Shown piece after piece: positions 24,288 to 32,153 of a DNA stretch of 64,000 nucleotides; within the stretch, counting starts at the first letter, position 1; each line of letters opens with the position of its first letter. The notes beneath the pieces are model-generated. The model was not told the origin of the DNA, did not search any database, and worked only from the letters and a program-made list of their open reading frames with translations. The DNA lies in contig NZ_CP072941.1 of assembly GCF_018069625.1 (NCBI RefSeq), forward strand, positions 4,092,001-4,156,000, given 5' to 3'. The DNA comes from Streptomyces yatensis. GTDB lineage: Bacteria > Actinomycetota > Actinomycetes > Streptomycetales > Streptomycetaceae. The translations under genes were made by a program, and so were the position numbers.

Positions 24288-25799
24288 CTAGGCCGCCGCG
24301 TCGAAGGAGGTCTGCCGTACGGTCCTGCGTCGGGCAGCCGAGGCGGGGCTGCGTCGACCGCGTGTGGATGCGCTGCGCTTGCGCTTCTCGGCCGCCGGCG
24401 CGGTGATCGTGACGGGGATGCCGGAGGGTGCCTGGGCGCCGGTGATCTGACTGAGGGCCTCTTCGCCGACGCGGATCTGGGTGGTCTGGGGCACGATGCC
24501 GGCGGCGGTCATGAGGCGGGTCATGTCGCGGCGCTGGTTGGGGGTGACCAGGGTGACGACGCTGCCCGACTCGCCGGCCCGCGCGGTGCGGCCGCCGCGG
24601 TGGAGGTAGTCCTTGTGGTCGGTCGGCGGGTCGATATTGACGACGAGGTCGAGGTCGTCGACGTGGATACCGCGGGCGGCGACGTTCGTGGCCACGAGCA
24701 CGGTGACGTGTCCGGTCTTGAACTGGGCCAGGGTCCGGGTGCGCTGGGGCTGCGACTTGCCGCCGTGCAGGGCGGCGGCCCGCACTCCGCTGTTCAGCAG
24801 GTCCTGCGTGAGCCGGTCGACGCCGTGCTTGGTGTCCAGGAACATGATCACCCGGCCGTCGCGGGCCGCGATCTCGATGGTCGTGCGGTGCTTGTCCGCG
24901 CCCTGCACGTGGAGCACGTGGTGCTCCATCGTGGCGACGGCGCCCGCCGACGGGTCGACGGAGTGGACGACGGGGTCGGTGAGGTAGCGGCGGACCAGGC
25001 GGTCGACGTTGCGGTCGAGGGTGGCGGAGAACAGCATCCGCTGGCCCTCGGGGCGCACCTGGTCCAGGAGCGCGGTGACCTGGGGCATGAAGCCCATGTC
25101 GGCCATCTGGTCGGCCTCGTCCAGGACGGTGATCGCGACCTGGTTCAGCCGGCAGTCACCGCGGTCGATGAGATCCTTGAGCCGGCCCGGCGTGGCGACG
25201 ACGACTTCGGCACCGCCCCGCAACGCGCCTGCCTGCCTGCCGATCGGCATTCCGCCGACGACGGTGGCCAGGCGCAGCTTCACCGTGCGGGCGTAGGGGG
25301 TGAGTGCGTCGGTCACCTGCTGGGCCAGCTCACGCGTCGGTACGAGGACCAGGGCCAGCGGCTGGCGGGGCTCGGCACGCTGTCCGGCGGTGCGGGCCAG
25401 CAGAGCCAGGCCGAAGGCGAGGGTCTTACCGGATCCGGTGCGTCCGCGTCCCAGGGCGTCGCGGCCCGCGAGAGTGTTGGGCAGGGTCGCACCCTGGATC
25501 GGGAACGGGACGCTCATGCCCTGCGCGGTCAGCGCGGCCAGCAGCTGGGCGGGCATGTCGAGGTCGGCGAACGCCTCGACCGCGGGCAGCGCGGGAGTGA
25601 TCGTCTCCGGCAGGGCGAACTCGCCCGAGGCCGCGGCGGACCGCCGACCGTGGCCACCCGAACGGCTCGGGCCACCCGAACGGCTCGGGACGGGCGAGCC
25701 GAAGCGACTGCCCCGGCCCGAACCAGTGCCGGAGTGGAAAGCGGGGCCGCTGGTGCGGCGGGTCCGGGAGGAGCGGTCGTTCGTACGTGTGGGGTTCAT
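24288..25799 (-). CDS. DEAD-box ATP-dependent RNA helicase
   Basis: A 503-residue helicase. The first 60 residues are a Ser/Arg/Gly-rich disordered head (SGPAFHSGTGSGRGSRFG). The core follows: Q motif (FPIQGATLP), motif I GRTGSGKT, Ia PTRELAQQV, Ib TPGRL, motif II DEAD, motif III SAT, motif V ATNVAARGIHVDDLD and motif [13 protein letters not shown] basic tail (KRKRSASTRGRRSP) ends it. DEAD-box helicases unwind structured mRNA at low temperature, and the CspA gene directly upstream supports that role. The ATG at 25799 has AAGGAAGG as ribosome binding site, part of which is inside a hairpin. Confidence 0.94.
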   Translation of the reverse strand: MNPTRTNDRSSRTRRTSGPAFHSGTGSGRGSRFGSPVPSRSGGPSRSGGHGRRSAAASGEFALPETITPALPAVEAFADLDMPAQLLAALTAQGMSVPFPIQGATLPNTLAGRDALGRGRTGSGKTLAFGLALLARTAGQRAEPRQPLALVLVPTRELAQQVTDALTPYARTVKLRLATVVGGMPIGRQAGALRGGAEVVVATPGRLKDLIDRGDCRLNQVAITVLDEADQMADMGFMPQVTALLDQVRPEGQRMLFSATLDRNVDRLVRRYLTDPVVHSVDPSAGAVATMEHHVLHVQGADKHRTTIEIAARDGRVIMFLDTKHGVDRLTQDLLNSGVRAAALHGGKSQPQRTRTLAQFKTGHVTVLVATNVAARGIHVDDLDLVVNIDPPTDHKDYLHRGGRTARAGESGSVVTLVTPNQRRDMTRLMTAAGIVPQTTQIRVGEEALSQITGAQAPSGIPVTITAPAAEKRKRSASTRGRRSPASAARRRTVRQTSFDAAA

Positions 25800-25810
25800 T
25801 TGAGAACCTT

Positions 25811-25833
25811 CCTTGATACGGCACGTATCAAGG
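25811..25833 (-). promoter_or_regulatory. Leader hairpin at the ribosome binding site of the DEAD-box gene
   Basis: CCTTGATACG and CGTATCAAGG form a perfect 10-bp stem with a three-base loop, ending 12 bases before the helicase start codon. On the mRNA the 3' arm includes the first AAGG of the AAGGAAGG ribosome binding site. A temperature-responsive or helicase-autoregulated translational switch is plausible. Confidence 0.6.
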
Positions 25834-26066
25834 AATTCCCGCAGCGGAAGTGCAGTGCGGGGAATCACGAGAACGGGCCGAAAGGGAATGCGAAAGCGAA
25901 GACGCCATGCAGTGAATCCGCTGTGGGACGCAGGTGATGAAATGGGTGACGTAATATCGGCGTGAGATGCCGGACGTCGATGGGTGCGGCCCGGGAGAGG
26001 CGCGCACTCCTGGAGAAGAGCTGGGAGCGGTTCTGTCCCACAGGAGGCATCACTGAGGGAAATCCC

Positions 26067-26110
26067 CGTAGCTGGGGCCCGCACCCCGAGGGATGCGGGC
26101 CCCAGCTACG
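26067..26110. terminator. Terminator downstream of cspA-like gene
   Basis: A perfect 17-bp inverted repeat (26067-26083 with 26094-26110) with a ten-base loop begins 16 bases past the stop of the leftward CspA gene. It implies that CspA makes a short monocistronic mRNA and that the helicase has its own promoter between 26067 and 25833. Confidence 0.87.
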
Positions 26111-26125
26111 AAGTGCGCGTCAGCG

Positions 26126-26329
26126 TCAGGCGGGAACGATGTTCTCGGCCGTCGGGCCCTTCTGGCCCGGGGCGATGTCGAAGGTGACCTTCTGGCCTTC
26201 GAGCAACTCGCGGAAGCCCTGGGCGGCGATGTTCGAGAAGTGGGCGAACACGTCAGGACCTCCACCGTCCTGCTCGATGAAGCCGAAGCCCTTGGCCGCG
26301 TTGAACCACTTCACAGTGCCAGACGCCAT
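26126..26329 (-). CDS. CspA-family cold shock protein
   Basis: A 67-residue, single OB-fold protein. It has RNP1-like [13 protein letters not shown]2-like DVFAHFSNI, and the ending [20 protein letters not shown] typical of actinobacterial Csp proteins. It binds single-stranded RNA as a chaperone. The ATG at 26329 has the strong site AAGGAG seven bases upstream. The protein is of standard length. A long AT-richer leader region precedes it, as in known csp genes. Confidence 0.96.
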   Translation of the reverse strand: MASGTVKWFNAAKGFGFIEQDGGGPDVFAHFSNIAAQGFRELLEGQKVTFDIAPGQKGPTAENIVPA

Positions 26330-26745
26330 GTCATATCTCCTTGTGGGGCAGTACGCCGGTACCCGCGATCCACGGACACCGGGTCGCCGCAATGATGCCC
26401 CGCCCGGAGAACAACCGGAAATACAAAACGCTTCCCGCAGCTAAATGCTGGCGCAAGCGTTGAAGTTTTTGGGAACCACAACTGCAACTGAGATCGACAG
26501 TAGCATGCGGCAGTGGCCCGCGTACGGCCGATGGAGCAAATTCGTTCGCTGCGATAAACACGCTGCCCGCGCGACATATTTAACCCTCGTCTCGCGGCAA
26601 TAGATATTGACCCACACGCGACACAGTGTTCCAGCAAGAGCGGTCGTCATATACGGCTCGGCGGGCGCGACTACTGCGGCGGCGCCCTCCTCCGCCCGGG
26701 GGCCGGCCCTCAGTATGCTCCGCGCGCAGGCGGGACCGGGCCACC
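26330..26745 (-). other. Leader/promoter region of the CspA gene
   Basis: This 416-bp gap is clearly AT-richer than its surroundings (for example cccaaaaacttcaacg and gttttgtatttcc on the minus strand). It has no open frame with coding character. It should contain the csp promoter and a long 5' leader. I cannot place a confident -35/-10 pair. The end near 26746 is the 3' side of the MerR-type gene, with no clear terminator, so read-through from that gene is possible. Confidence 0.5.
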
Positions 26746-27084
26746 TCAGCCTGCGGTCGTCGGGTTCTCTGAAGCGGCGGCGCGGCGGTATTCGGCGTTG
26801 ATGCGCTGGGCTTCTTCGAGCTGGTCTTCGAGGATGACGATGCGGCAGGCGGCCTCGATGGGGGTGCCCTGGTCGACGAGCTCCCGGGCGCGGGCGGCGA
26901 TGCGCAGCTGGTAGCGGGAGTAGCGGCGGTGGCCGCCCTCGGAACGCAGCGGGGTGATGAGGCGGGCTTCGCCGACGGCGCGGAGAAAGCCCTGCGTGGT
27001 GCCGAGCATCTCGGCGGCCCGGCCCATCGTGTAGGCGGGATAGTCGTCGTCGTCGAGACGGTCGAACGATTCGCCTGCTGTCAT
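26746..27084 (-). CDS. MerR-type helix-turn-helix regulator
   Basis: A 112-residue protein with a MerR DNA-binding domain (about 20-70): YTMGRAAEMLGTTQGFLRA, then the wing segment LRSEGGHRRYSRYQL. A C-terminal helix (PIEAACRIVILEDQLEEAQ) is suited to dimerisation. There is no ligand-binding domain or cysteine, so it is like the short MerR/BldC-type regulators. The ATG at 27084 has AGAGAGG six bases upstream; the GTG two codons earlier is less likely. It is transcribed toward cspA and may regulate it. An unusually long upstream leader is described separately. Confidence 0.85.
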   Translation of the reverse strand: MTAGESFDRLDDDDYPAYTMGRAAEMLGTTQGFLRAVGEARLITPLRSEGGHRRYSRYQLRIAARARELVDQGTPIEAACRIVILEDQLEEAQRINAEYRRAAASENPTTAG

Positions 27085-27716
27085 TTGCACCTCTCTGTGG
27101 AACGGGTGGAGGGGCCCGGGTGCCGTACGGCACCCGGGCCCCGAAGGAACTGCTACACCATCTGCCGGCCCTGGTACTGCGCCGGCCTTCTGTGTCCGCC
27201 GACCCGACCTGGAAGTTGTCGGGGCTGCGGGGATCGCGGTTGCTTGACCGGAGACCACCTCACTATCGATGTCCTACGGTACCCGGGCTCAAGACTCCGC
27301 CCGGGCGATCCTGATGGCGCCTGGCCCCTCCGTTCTTCCCTCTGGGATCAATCACTTACCTACTACTGTCCTGCGCATTGCTCGGTGGCCTGTCACAGCA
27401 CCACTCTTCGGCAGCCAGCCCCGTTGCCCGTCCTGCGTTTGCTCTGGCTTAGAACCCCGCTGCCGAACCTCCCAGTGCGCGCGTCCGCAGCCGACGCCTC
27501 ACTGCTGAGTACTGCTACTGCGTGAACTGCGGTACTGCTCGCGGCGGCTCCTGATCACTGCGGGCCACCCGGTCCGGCCGCCAGTCCCGTCGCCGTCCTG
27601 CAACAACCCTGGCTTCGAAACTCCACCGCCGCACCGTCCTGCGTACTGCAACTGCGGTTAACCCTGCCCGGCAGTTCGTGTCTCCGGGCCCTGCTGTCTC
27701 TCTGGCTACGAGAGAA
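27085..27716 (-). other. Long structured leader or ncRNA upstream of the MerR-type gene
   Basis: About 630 bp separate a good promoter (27717-27745) from the MerR ATG. No reading frame in it has a ribosome binding site together with streptomycete codon bias, and GC content is lower than around it. It contains a 32-bp palindrome near the gene, hairpin-forming segments near the promoter end (gagaga/tctctc), and many copies of TACTGC (GCAGTA on the transcribed strand) between 27170 and 27660. A cis-acting leader or a separate small RNA are both possible. Confidence 0.5.
27111..27142. repeat. Perfect 32-bp palindrome upstream of the MerR gene
   Basis: The arms (27111-27126 and 27127-27142) are exact inverted repeats with no spacer and centre on CCGTACGG. 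It sits 26 bases upstream of the MerR-type start codon, just before its ribosome binding site. It could be a transcription attenuator, an mRNA hairpin or an operator for MerR autoregulation. MerR proteins bind inverted repeats, but usually within promoters. Confidence 0.7.
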
Positions 27717-27745
27717 ACCATAACCACGCCACCGCCCAATGTCTA
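27717..27745 (-). promoter_or_regulatory. Vegetative-type promoter for the MerR leader
   Basis: Read leftward, TAGACA (27745-27740) and TATGGT (27722-27717) are separated by exactly 17 bases. This is a good match to the streptomycete HrdB consensus TTGAC(A)-17-TAnnnT. Transcription would start near 27710 and run about 625 bases before the MerR start codon. Confidence 0.6.
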
Positions 27746-27961
27746 CTCCAGCCAGGATAGATTTTCGTGACCCAGGTGGAGAGATAGTCGGCACGGGCCA
27801 CGGGACGGGTGCCCGGCGGTCCCGCTACAGCCAGGCCCGGCGCCAACCTGCACGGTGGCACCGGAGGTTTCGGCTGGCCCATGGTCAACCATCTCGGGCG
27901 GTGAGGGTTGCGTGGTGTGACCAGGCGCCGGCCTCGTCGCAGAGGGTGCGGGCCATCACCT

Positions 27962-28003
27962 AGGTGGCCCCTGACCGGCGATGATGCCGGCCAGGGGCCA
28001 CCT
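27962..28003. terminator. Terminator of the propeller/phosphoesterase gene
   Basis: A hairpin with a 12-bp outer stem (27962-27973 with 27992-28003), one mismatch and a 5-bp inner stem (27975-27979 with 27986-27990) lies 17 bases beyond the stop codon of the large leftward gene. The 27746-27961 segment beside it shows no gene. Confidence 0.83.
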
Positions 28004-28019
28004 GTCACATGAGCTGGCG

Positions 28020-30770
28020 TCAGCCGTCGTTCTCCGCCGACGGGATGTAGGCACCCGGTACGTCCCGAGGAGCGTAGATCTTCTTCTCACCCGGGTACGG
28101 CTTCGCCCAGTTGTGTGTCTCGTACCACGTGAGGTGGTTCATCTGGGCGGGGGGAGCGTAGTCCGGAACGGCGTTGGGACCGGTCAGCCGCTGCTTCGAC
28201 TTCCACTGGTTCCACTGGGTGGCGACGTATCTCATGTCGGTCGGCACCTTGGCCGACGGCACGGCCGCCGCCTTCGGGCTCTGCGCCGCGGGGGTGTCCA
28301 GACCACAGGACGGCGGGGTCTTCACCCCGTCGGTCAGCGAGGTCCGGTTGGGCAGCGCCTTGAACGGCCTGAAGTCCGGGCGCTGGGTGAACGCCGAGGC
28401 CATCGGGGTGGCCGCGGTGTCCTTCTGGTTCATCGGCTGGATCCCGAGGATCTGCTCGATGGTCCGCATCATGTTGATCTGCGAGTAGTAGTGGCTGTCC
28501 ACCACGCCGTGCTTGGCCCAGGGGCTGATGATCTGGACCGGGGCACGGTGGCCGTCGACATGGTCGAGACCCGCCTGGGAGTCGTCCTCGACGACGAAGA
28601 TCGCCGAGTCCTTCCAGTACGTGCTGTGCGAGATCTCGTCGACGATCTGGCCCACGGCGAGGTCGTTGTCCGCGACCTGGGAGGCAGGGCTCACCGGGCC
28701 ACCGGTGTGGTCGCTGGAGAGCCAGAACATGTTCAGGTTCGCCGGACCGTTCTTCTTGAAGTCCTTCTTCCAGATCTGTGCCCGGTAGACGTCCGGGACG
28801 CTGGTGTCGAACTTCGGGAAGCCGTGCACCGACACGTCGTTGAGCGACGGGATCGGCGAGGTCGAGTTCAGCGGGTAGGCGGTGTCCTGACCGGTCGCCG
28901 CCATGTTCTTGCTGTCGCAGTACAGGTTCTGCCAGCTGGCGTCCGACGGCTTGGTCAGGAACTGCTGGAACTCACCGAAGTTCCGGACGGACTTGCGGGC
29001 CGCCTGCGCACCGGTCCAGATGAAGCCGGTCTTCTGGTGGCCGAGGGCGTCGTCCTCGGTGTCGTAGCTGCGGGTGTACTCACCGGCCGAGGACTCGGTG
29101 TACTCCGGGTCGTCGGCCTGCATCAGCCAGTTGTGGCCCTCGGCGGAGTTGGTGCCGATGTCGTACGTGTTGTCGTACAGGCCGAACTGCTTGGCCAGGG
29201 CGTGCTGGTTCGGCGTGACGTTCTCGCCGAACTCGGTCAGCGACGGGTCGCCGTTGCCCTCCGGCAGGTCACCGAAGACCTGGTCGTAGGTCCGGTTCTC
29301 CTTGACGAGCAGGAAGACGTGCTTGATCGTCGAGCGGTCGCCGAGCTTGACCGGGACCGGCACCGGCTTGGCCGGGGTGCCGTCTGCCTTCTTGAGGGAC
29401 TCGCCGTTCCAGCCGTTCTGCTTGAAGACCTTGCCGGTGTAGGACCTGATCACGCTGTCGCCAGGCAGCGTGAACTTCTGCACGCTCGAGGTCGTGTCGT
29501 GGGTGCCGTGACCGCCGGTGGCCTTACGGCGGGCGTCGATGCCACGGGTGTTGGAGACGTACACCTGGTTGCCGGAGGTGGTGATCTCCGAGGGGAAGTA
29601 GTCCGTGGGGAGCAGACCGACGTAGCTGACCGGCTCCTGCGCGGAGGTGAACTTGTAGACGGCGACGGCGTTGGCGCGGCCGAGGGTCACCAGCAGGTGG
29701 CCGTCGTCGGTGAGGGTCACCGCGTTGGGCTCGTAGCCCACCCGGGCCTTGGCCCACGGCTGGGTGGAGATGGTCTGGACGACCTTGTCCTTCGCCGTGT
29801 CGATGACCGACACGTTGTTGTCGGCGGTGTTGGTGACGAACACCACGCCGTGCTTGGCGTAGACGGCGGTCGGGTGCAGACCGACCTCGATGCCGGCGAC
29901 CGCGGCGTCCTGGTTCGCCAGGTCGATGACGCTGACCGTGCCGCTGGTGGTGGCAGCGGTCTTCTGGTCGGCGAGTACCTGCGTGCCGTACGAGTTGATC
30001 GTGGGCTCGCCGGGCTTGGCCGGGCGGCCACCCTCGTTGCTGACGTAGAGCTTGTCGCCGACGACGGCCATGCCCCGCGGGGCGTTGCCCACCGCCCAGC
30101 TCCGCTTGATGGTCCCGGTCGCGGCGTCGATGGAGACGACCCGGTTCTGGCCGTTGACCGCGGAGTACACGGTCTTGCCGTCGGCCGAGAACACGGCCGC
30201 GCCCACCAGGGCGCGCTTGGAGCCGTCCGCCGGGATGCTGACGGTCCGCGGGCTGGAGACGCCGCCGTCCGCGTTCACGGTGAATACGGTGTAGCCGTCC
30301 GGCTGGCCCAGCCACAGCTGCTTGCCGTCGGGCGAGTACGTCGGGCCTTCCTGGCCCACGTTGTTGCTGCTGATGCGGGGGTTGGACGACGCGGCGTTGC
30401 TGACGAGCTGCTGCGTCTTCCAGCTCTTCAGGTCCACGATGGCCAGGGCCGCGCCACCGTCGGTGACCGAGGCGGCCATGTGCGTGCCGTCCGGGCTGAC
30501 CGAGGACGACATGATCTTGCCCTGGTTGATGACGAGACGGTCGCCGTACGGGGCGATGTACTGGTTGCTGGAGACGACCTGGCCGTTCTTGGTGACCTGA
30601 CCGACCTGCTCCGTGCCGAACTGGTGGGTCTGCGCGAGCGCCGTGCCGGCGGCCACGAGGGCGACAGCGGTGGTGCCCGCCGTCAGCAGCGGTATCCGGC
30701 GGCCGATGCGTCTGCGGATGAGGTTGATCCGGGCTTCCTCGACGAGTTTGCGGCGGCGAGTCACCTGCAT
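28020..30770 (-). CDS. Secreted beta-propeller (YncE-like) / phosphoesterase family protein
   Basis: A 916-residue exported protein. A basic N-terminus and signal segment (RIPLLTAGTTAVALVAAGTALA) precede a beta-propeller (about 60-430) with repeated blades such as SVSPDGTHMAASVTDGG, TYSPDGKQLWLGQPDG and VSVIDTAKDKVVQTI. The second half (about 480-790) is an acid-phosphatase/phospholipase C-like phosphoesterase: HVFLLVKENRTYDQVFGDLP, EGHNWLMQADDPEYTE, AIFVVEDDSQAGLDHVDGHRAP. The ENRTYDQ and HVDGHR segments contain the metal-binding residues. Its substrate is unknown. It starts six bases after the ABC permease stop, so it belongs to the transporter operon. Confidence 0.9.
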   Translation of the reverse strand: MQVTRRRKLVEEARINLIRRRIGRRIPLLTAGTTAVALVAAGTALAQTHQFGTEQVGQVTKNGQVVSSNQYIAPYGDRLVINQGKIMSSSVSPDGTHMAASVTDGGAALAIVDLKSWKTQQLVSNAASSNPRISSNNVGQEGPTYSPDGKQLWLGQPDGYTVFTVNADGGVSSPRTVSIPADGSKRALVGAAVFSADGKTVYSAVNGQNRVVSIDAATGTIKRSWAVGNAPRGMAVVGDKLYVSNEGGRPAKPGEPTINSYGTQVLADQKTAATTSGTVSVIDLANQDAAVAGIEVGLHPTAVYAKHGVVFVTNTADNNVSVIDTAKDKVVQTISTQPWAKARVGYEPNAVTLTDDGHLLVTLGRANAVAVYKFTSAQEPVSYVGLLPTDYFPSEITTSGNQVYVSNTRGIDARRKATGGHGTHDTTSSVQKFTLPGDSVIRSYTGKVFKQNGWNGESLKKADGTPAKPVPVPVKLGDRSTIKHVFLLVKENRTYDQVFGDLPEGNGDPSLTEFGENVTPNQHALAKQFGLYDNTYDIGTNSAEGHNWLMQADDPEYTESSAGEYTRSYDTEDDALGHQKTGFIWTGAQAARKSVRNFGEFQQFLTKPSDASWQNLYCDSKNMAATGQDTAYPLNSTSPIPSLNDVSVHGFPKFDTSVPDVYRAQIWKKDFKKNGPANLNMFWLSSDHTGGPVSPASQVADNDLAVGQIVDEISHSTYWKDSAIFVVEDDSQAGLDHVDGHRAPVQIISPWAKHGVVDSHYYSQINMMRTIEQILGIQPMNQKDTAATPMASAFTQRPDFRPFKALPNRTSLTDGVKTPPSCGLDTPAAQSPKAAAVPSAKVPTDMRYVATQWNQWKSKQRLTGPNAVPDYAPPAQMNHLTWYETHNWAKPYPGEKKIYAPRDVPGAYIPSAENDG

Positions 30771-30776
30771 TGAGGG

Positions 30777-32153
30777 TTATCCCTTCGGGGTGGTGTCGAG
30801 CAGTTCGACGTTGCCGTCGAACTGCCACAGCGGGTTCGGTGCGTCCCCGTCGGGGGTCCTCACCAGGAAGTAGCCGTTCACTTCCTTCGGTCCATCGCCA
30901 TCGGCCATGAACCGCCCGTCCGGAGTCACGTCGAGTTGGTAGATGGCCTGTCCGGTGGCCTCGACGCCGGGAAGGTGCCAGGTCACGACGCAGCGCCAGT
31001 CGTTGCCCGGGCCTTGTGCCGCGACCCTGACGCTTCCCTTGTTGCACGACGCCGTGGCCTTCAACCGGTCCTCGGTGACGGCAGGCCGGTTGAGCTGGTC
31101 GGTCTGCATGCGGTACAGGTGCGCGAACGCCGTGGCGAGCGAGCGCTGCACCTTGTCCTGCTCGATCCCGGAGCCCGTCGCCGAGGTCGTCGCGGCGACG
31201 ACCGCGAACGACGCGGCGGCCACCCCGACGAGCGGCAGGACTCCGATGGTGATGGCGCGGCGGCCGGAACCGTCGTGGGCCAGGTTGGTGAAGTCGCGCC
31301 GTACGAACAGCACATACGCCAGCGCCGTCGCGACCATGGCCCAGACGAGGCTGACAACGATGCCGATCAGCAGCGGGCCGAGTTGCCGGGGGCTGGTGAA
31401 CAGACCGTTCCAGGAGATGAAGGCGTAGCTCGGCAGGGCGACGCGCACGGCCACCGGAAGCGGCAGCATCTGGGCGACCGCCATCGCGAGCGAGACGAGC
31501 ACGGGCACCAGCAGCCCCATCGGGGACCGTCCCAGCGTGACCGACCCGAGAAGGCCGAGTGCGGCGAGCGCCAGGGTCGGGGCGAGGACGCAGACCCAGG
31601 AGAGCAGGACCGAGGCGGCGGCGTCCGACGGTGCCAGGAGATGGCCGTCGAGACCGACCAGCGGCTGGTCGCCGACCGCGAGGAGGCCGCCGACGGTGCT
31701 GGAGACCGCGAGCCCGGCCACGAGCAGCAGCAGGACGGTGAGACTGGCCACCGTCTTCGCCACGAAGATCCGCCGGGGCGAGCGGACCGCGACGAGCAGA
31801 TGGCGCCAGGTGCCGAGCCGGTCCTCGGAGGCGAACACGTCACCGGCCACCACCGAGGTCAGCAGCGGGAGCGCCCAGGTCCCCGCGAAACCGAGCATCA
31901 CCAGCGGCCCGGCCCACCCGGAGGCGAGCATCCAGCGCCCGAAGAGGGTGTCGACGGGAAGCGTGCTCTGCTGGCTCACCCCGGCGACGAAGAGGGCGGG
32001 AGCGATCCAGCAGGCGAGGACCAGCAGGCGGATCCGCCACTGGGAGACGAGCTTGACGAGCTCGAAGCGACAGGCGCGGGTGAGGGGGACGCGACGGCCC
32101 CCGGTCACCTGCTCGGGTTCCCGTTCCGTGCTCCGGGTGAGGGCCGCGGTCAT
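30777..32153 (-). CDS. ABC-2 type transporter permease with extracytoplasmic C-terminal domain
   Basis: A 458-residue membrane protein. Six membrane helices lie between residues 35 and 315, starting with LLVLACWIAPALFVAG and ending with ITIGVLPLVGVAAASFAVVA. After the last helix, about 135 residues form a soluble domain with a Cys pair (SCNKG, WRCVV) and beta strands, uncommon for ABC-2 permeases. Its start overlaps the ATPase stop by four bases (ATGA). Substrate and direction are unknown; ABC-2 systems usually export. Linkage to a secreted phosphoesterase suggests a role at the cell surface. Confidence 0.85.
   Translation of the reverse strand: MTAALTRSTEREPEQVTGGRRVPLTRACRFELVKLVSQWRIRLLVLACWIAPALFVAGVSQQSTLPVDTLFGRWMLASGWAGPLVMLGFAGTWALPLLTSVVAGDVFASEDRLGTWRHLLVAVRSPRRIFVAKTVASLTVLLLLVAGLAVSSTVGGLLAVGDQPLVGLDGHLLAPSDAAASVLLSWVCVLAPTLALAALGLLGSVTLGRSPMGLLVPVLVSLAMAVAQMLPLPVAVRVALPSYAFISWNGLFTSPRQLGPLLIGIVVSLVWAMVATALAYVLFVRRDFTNLAHDGSGRRAITIGVLPLVGVAAASFAVVAATTSATGSGIEQDKVQRSLATAFAHLYRMQTDQLNRPAVTEDRLKATASCNKGSVRVAAQGPGNDWRCVVTWHLPGVEATGQAIYQLDVTPDGRFMADGDGPKEVNGYFLVRTPDGDAPNPLWQFDGNVELLDTTPKG

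Noticed and set aside
26929..27525. Plus-strand 198-codon frame as a cysteine-rich peptide gene
   Set aside because: It starts inside the MerR antisense, lacks a ribosome binding site and does not show streptomycete third-position GC bias in the 27300-27525 part.
27981..30773. A 930-codon open frame on the plus strand
   Set aside because: It is the antisense shadow of the propeller/phosphoesterase gene, with Val/Arg/Leu-rich low-complexity translation.
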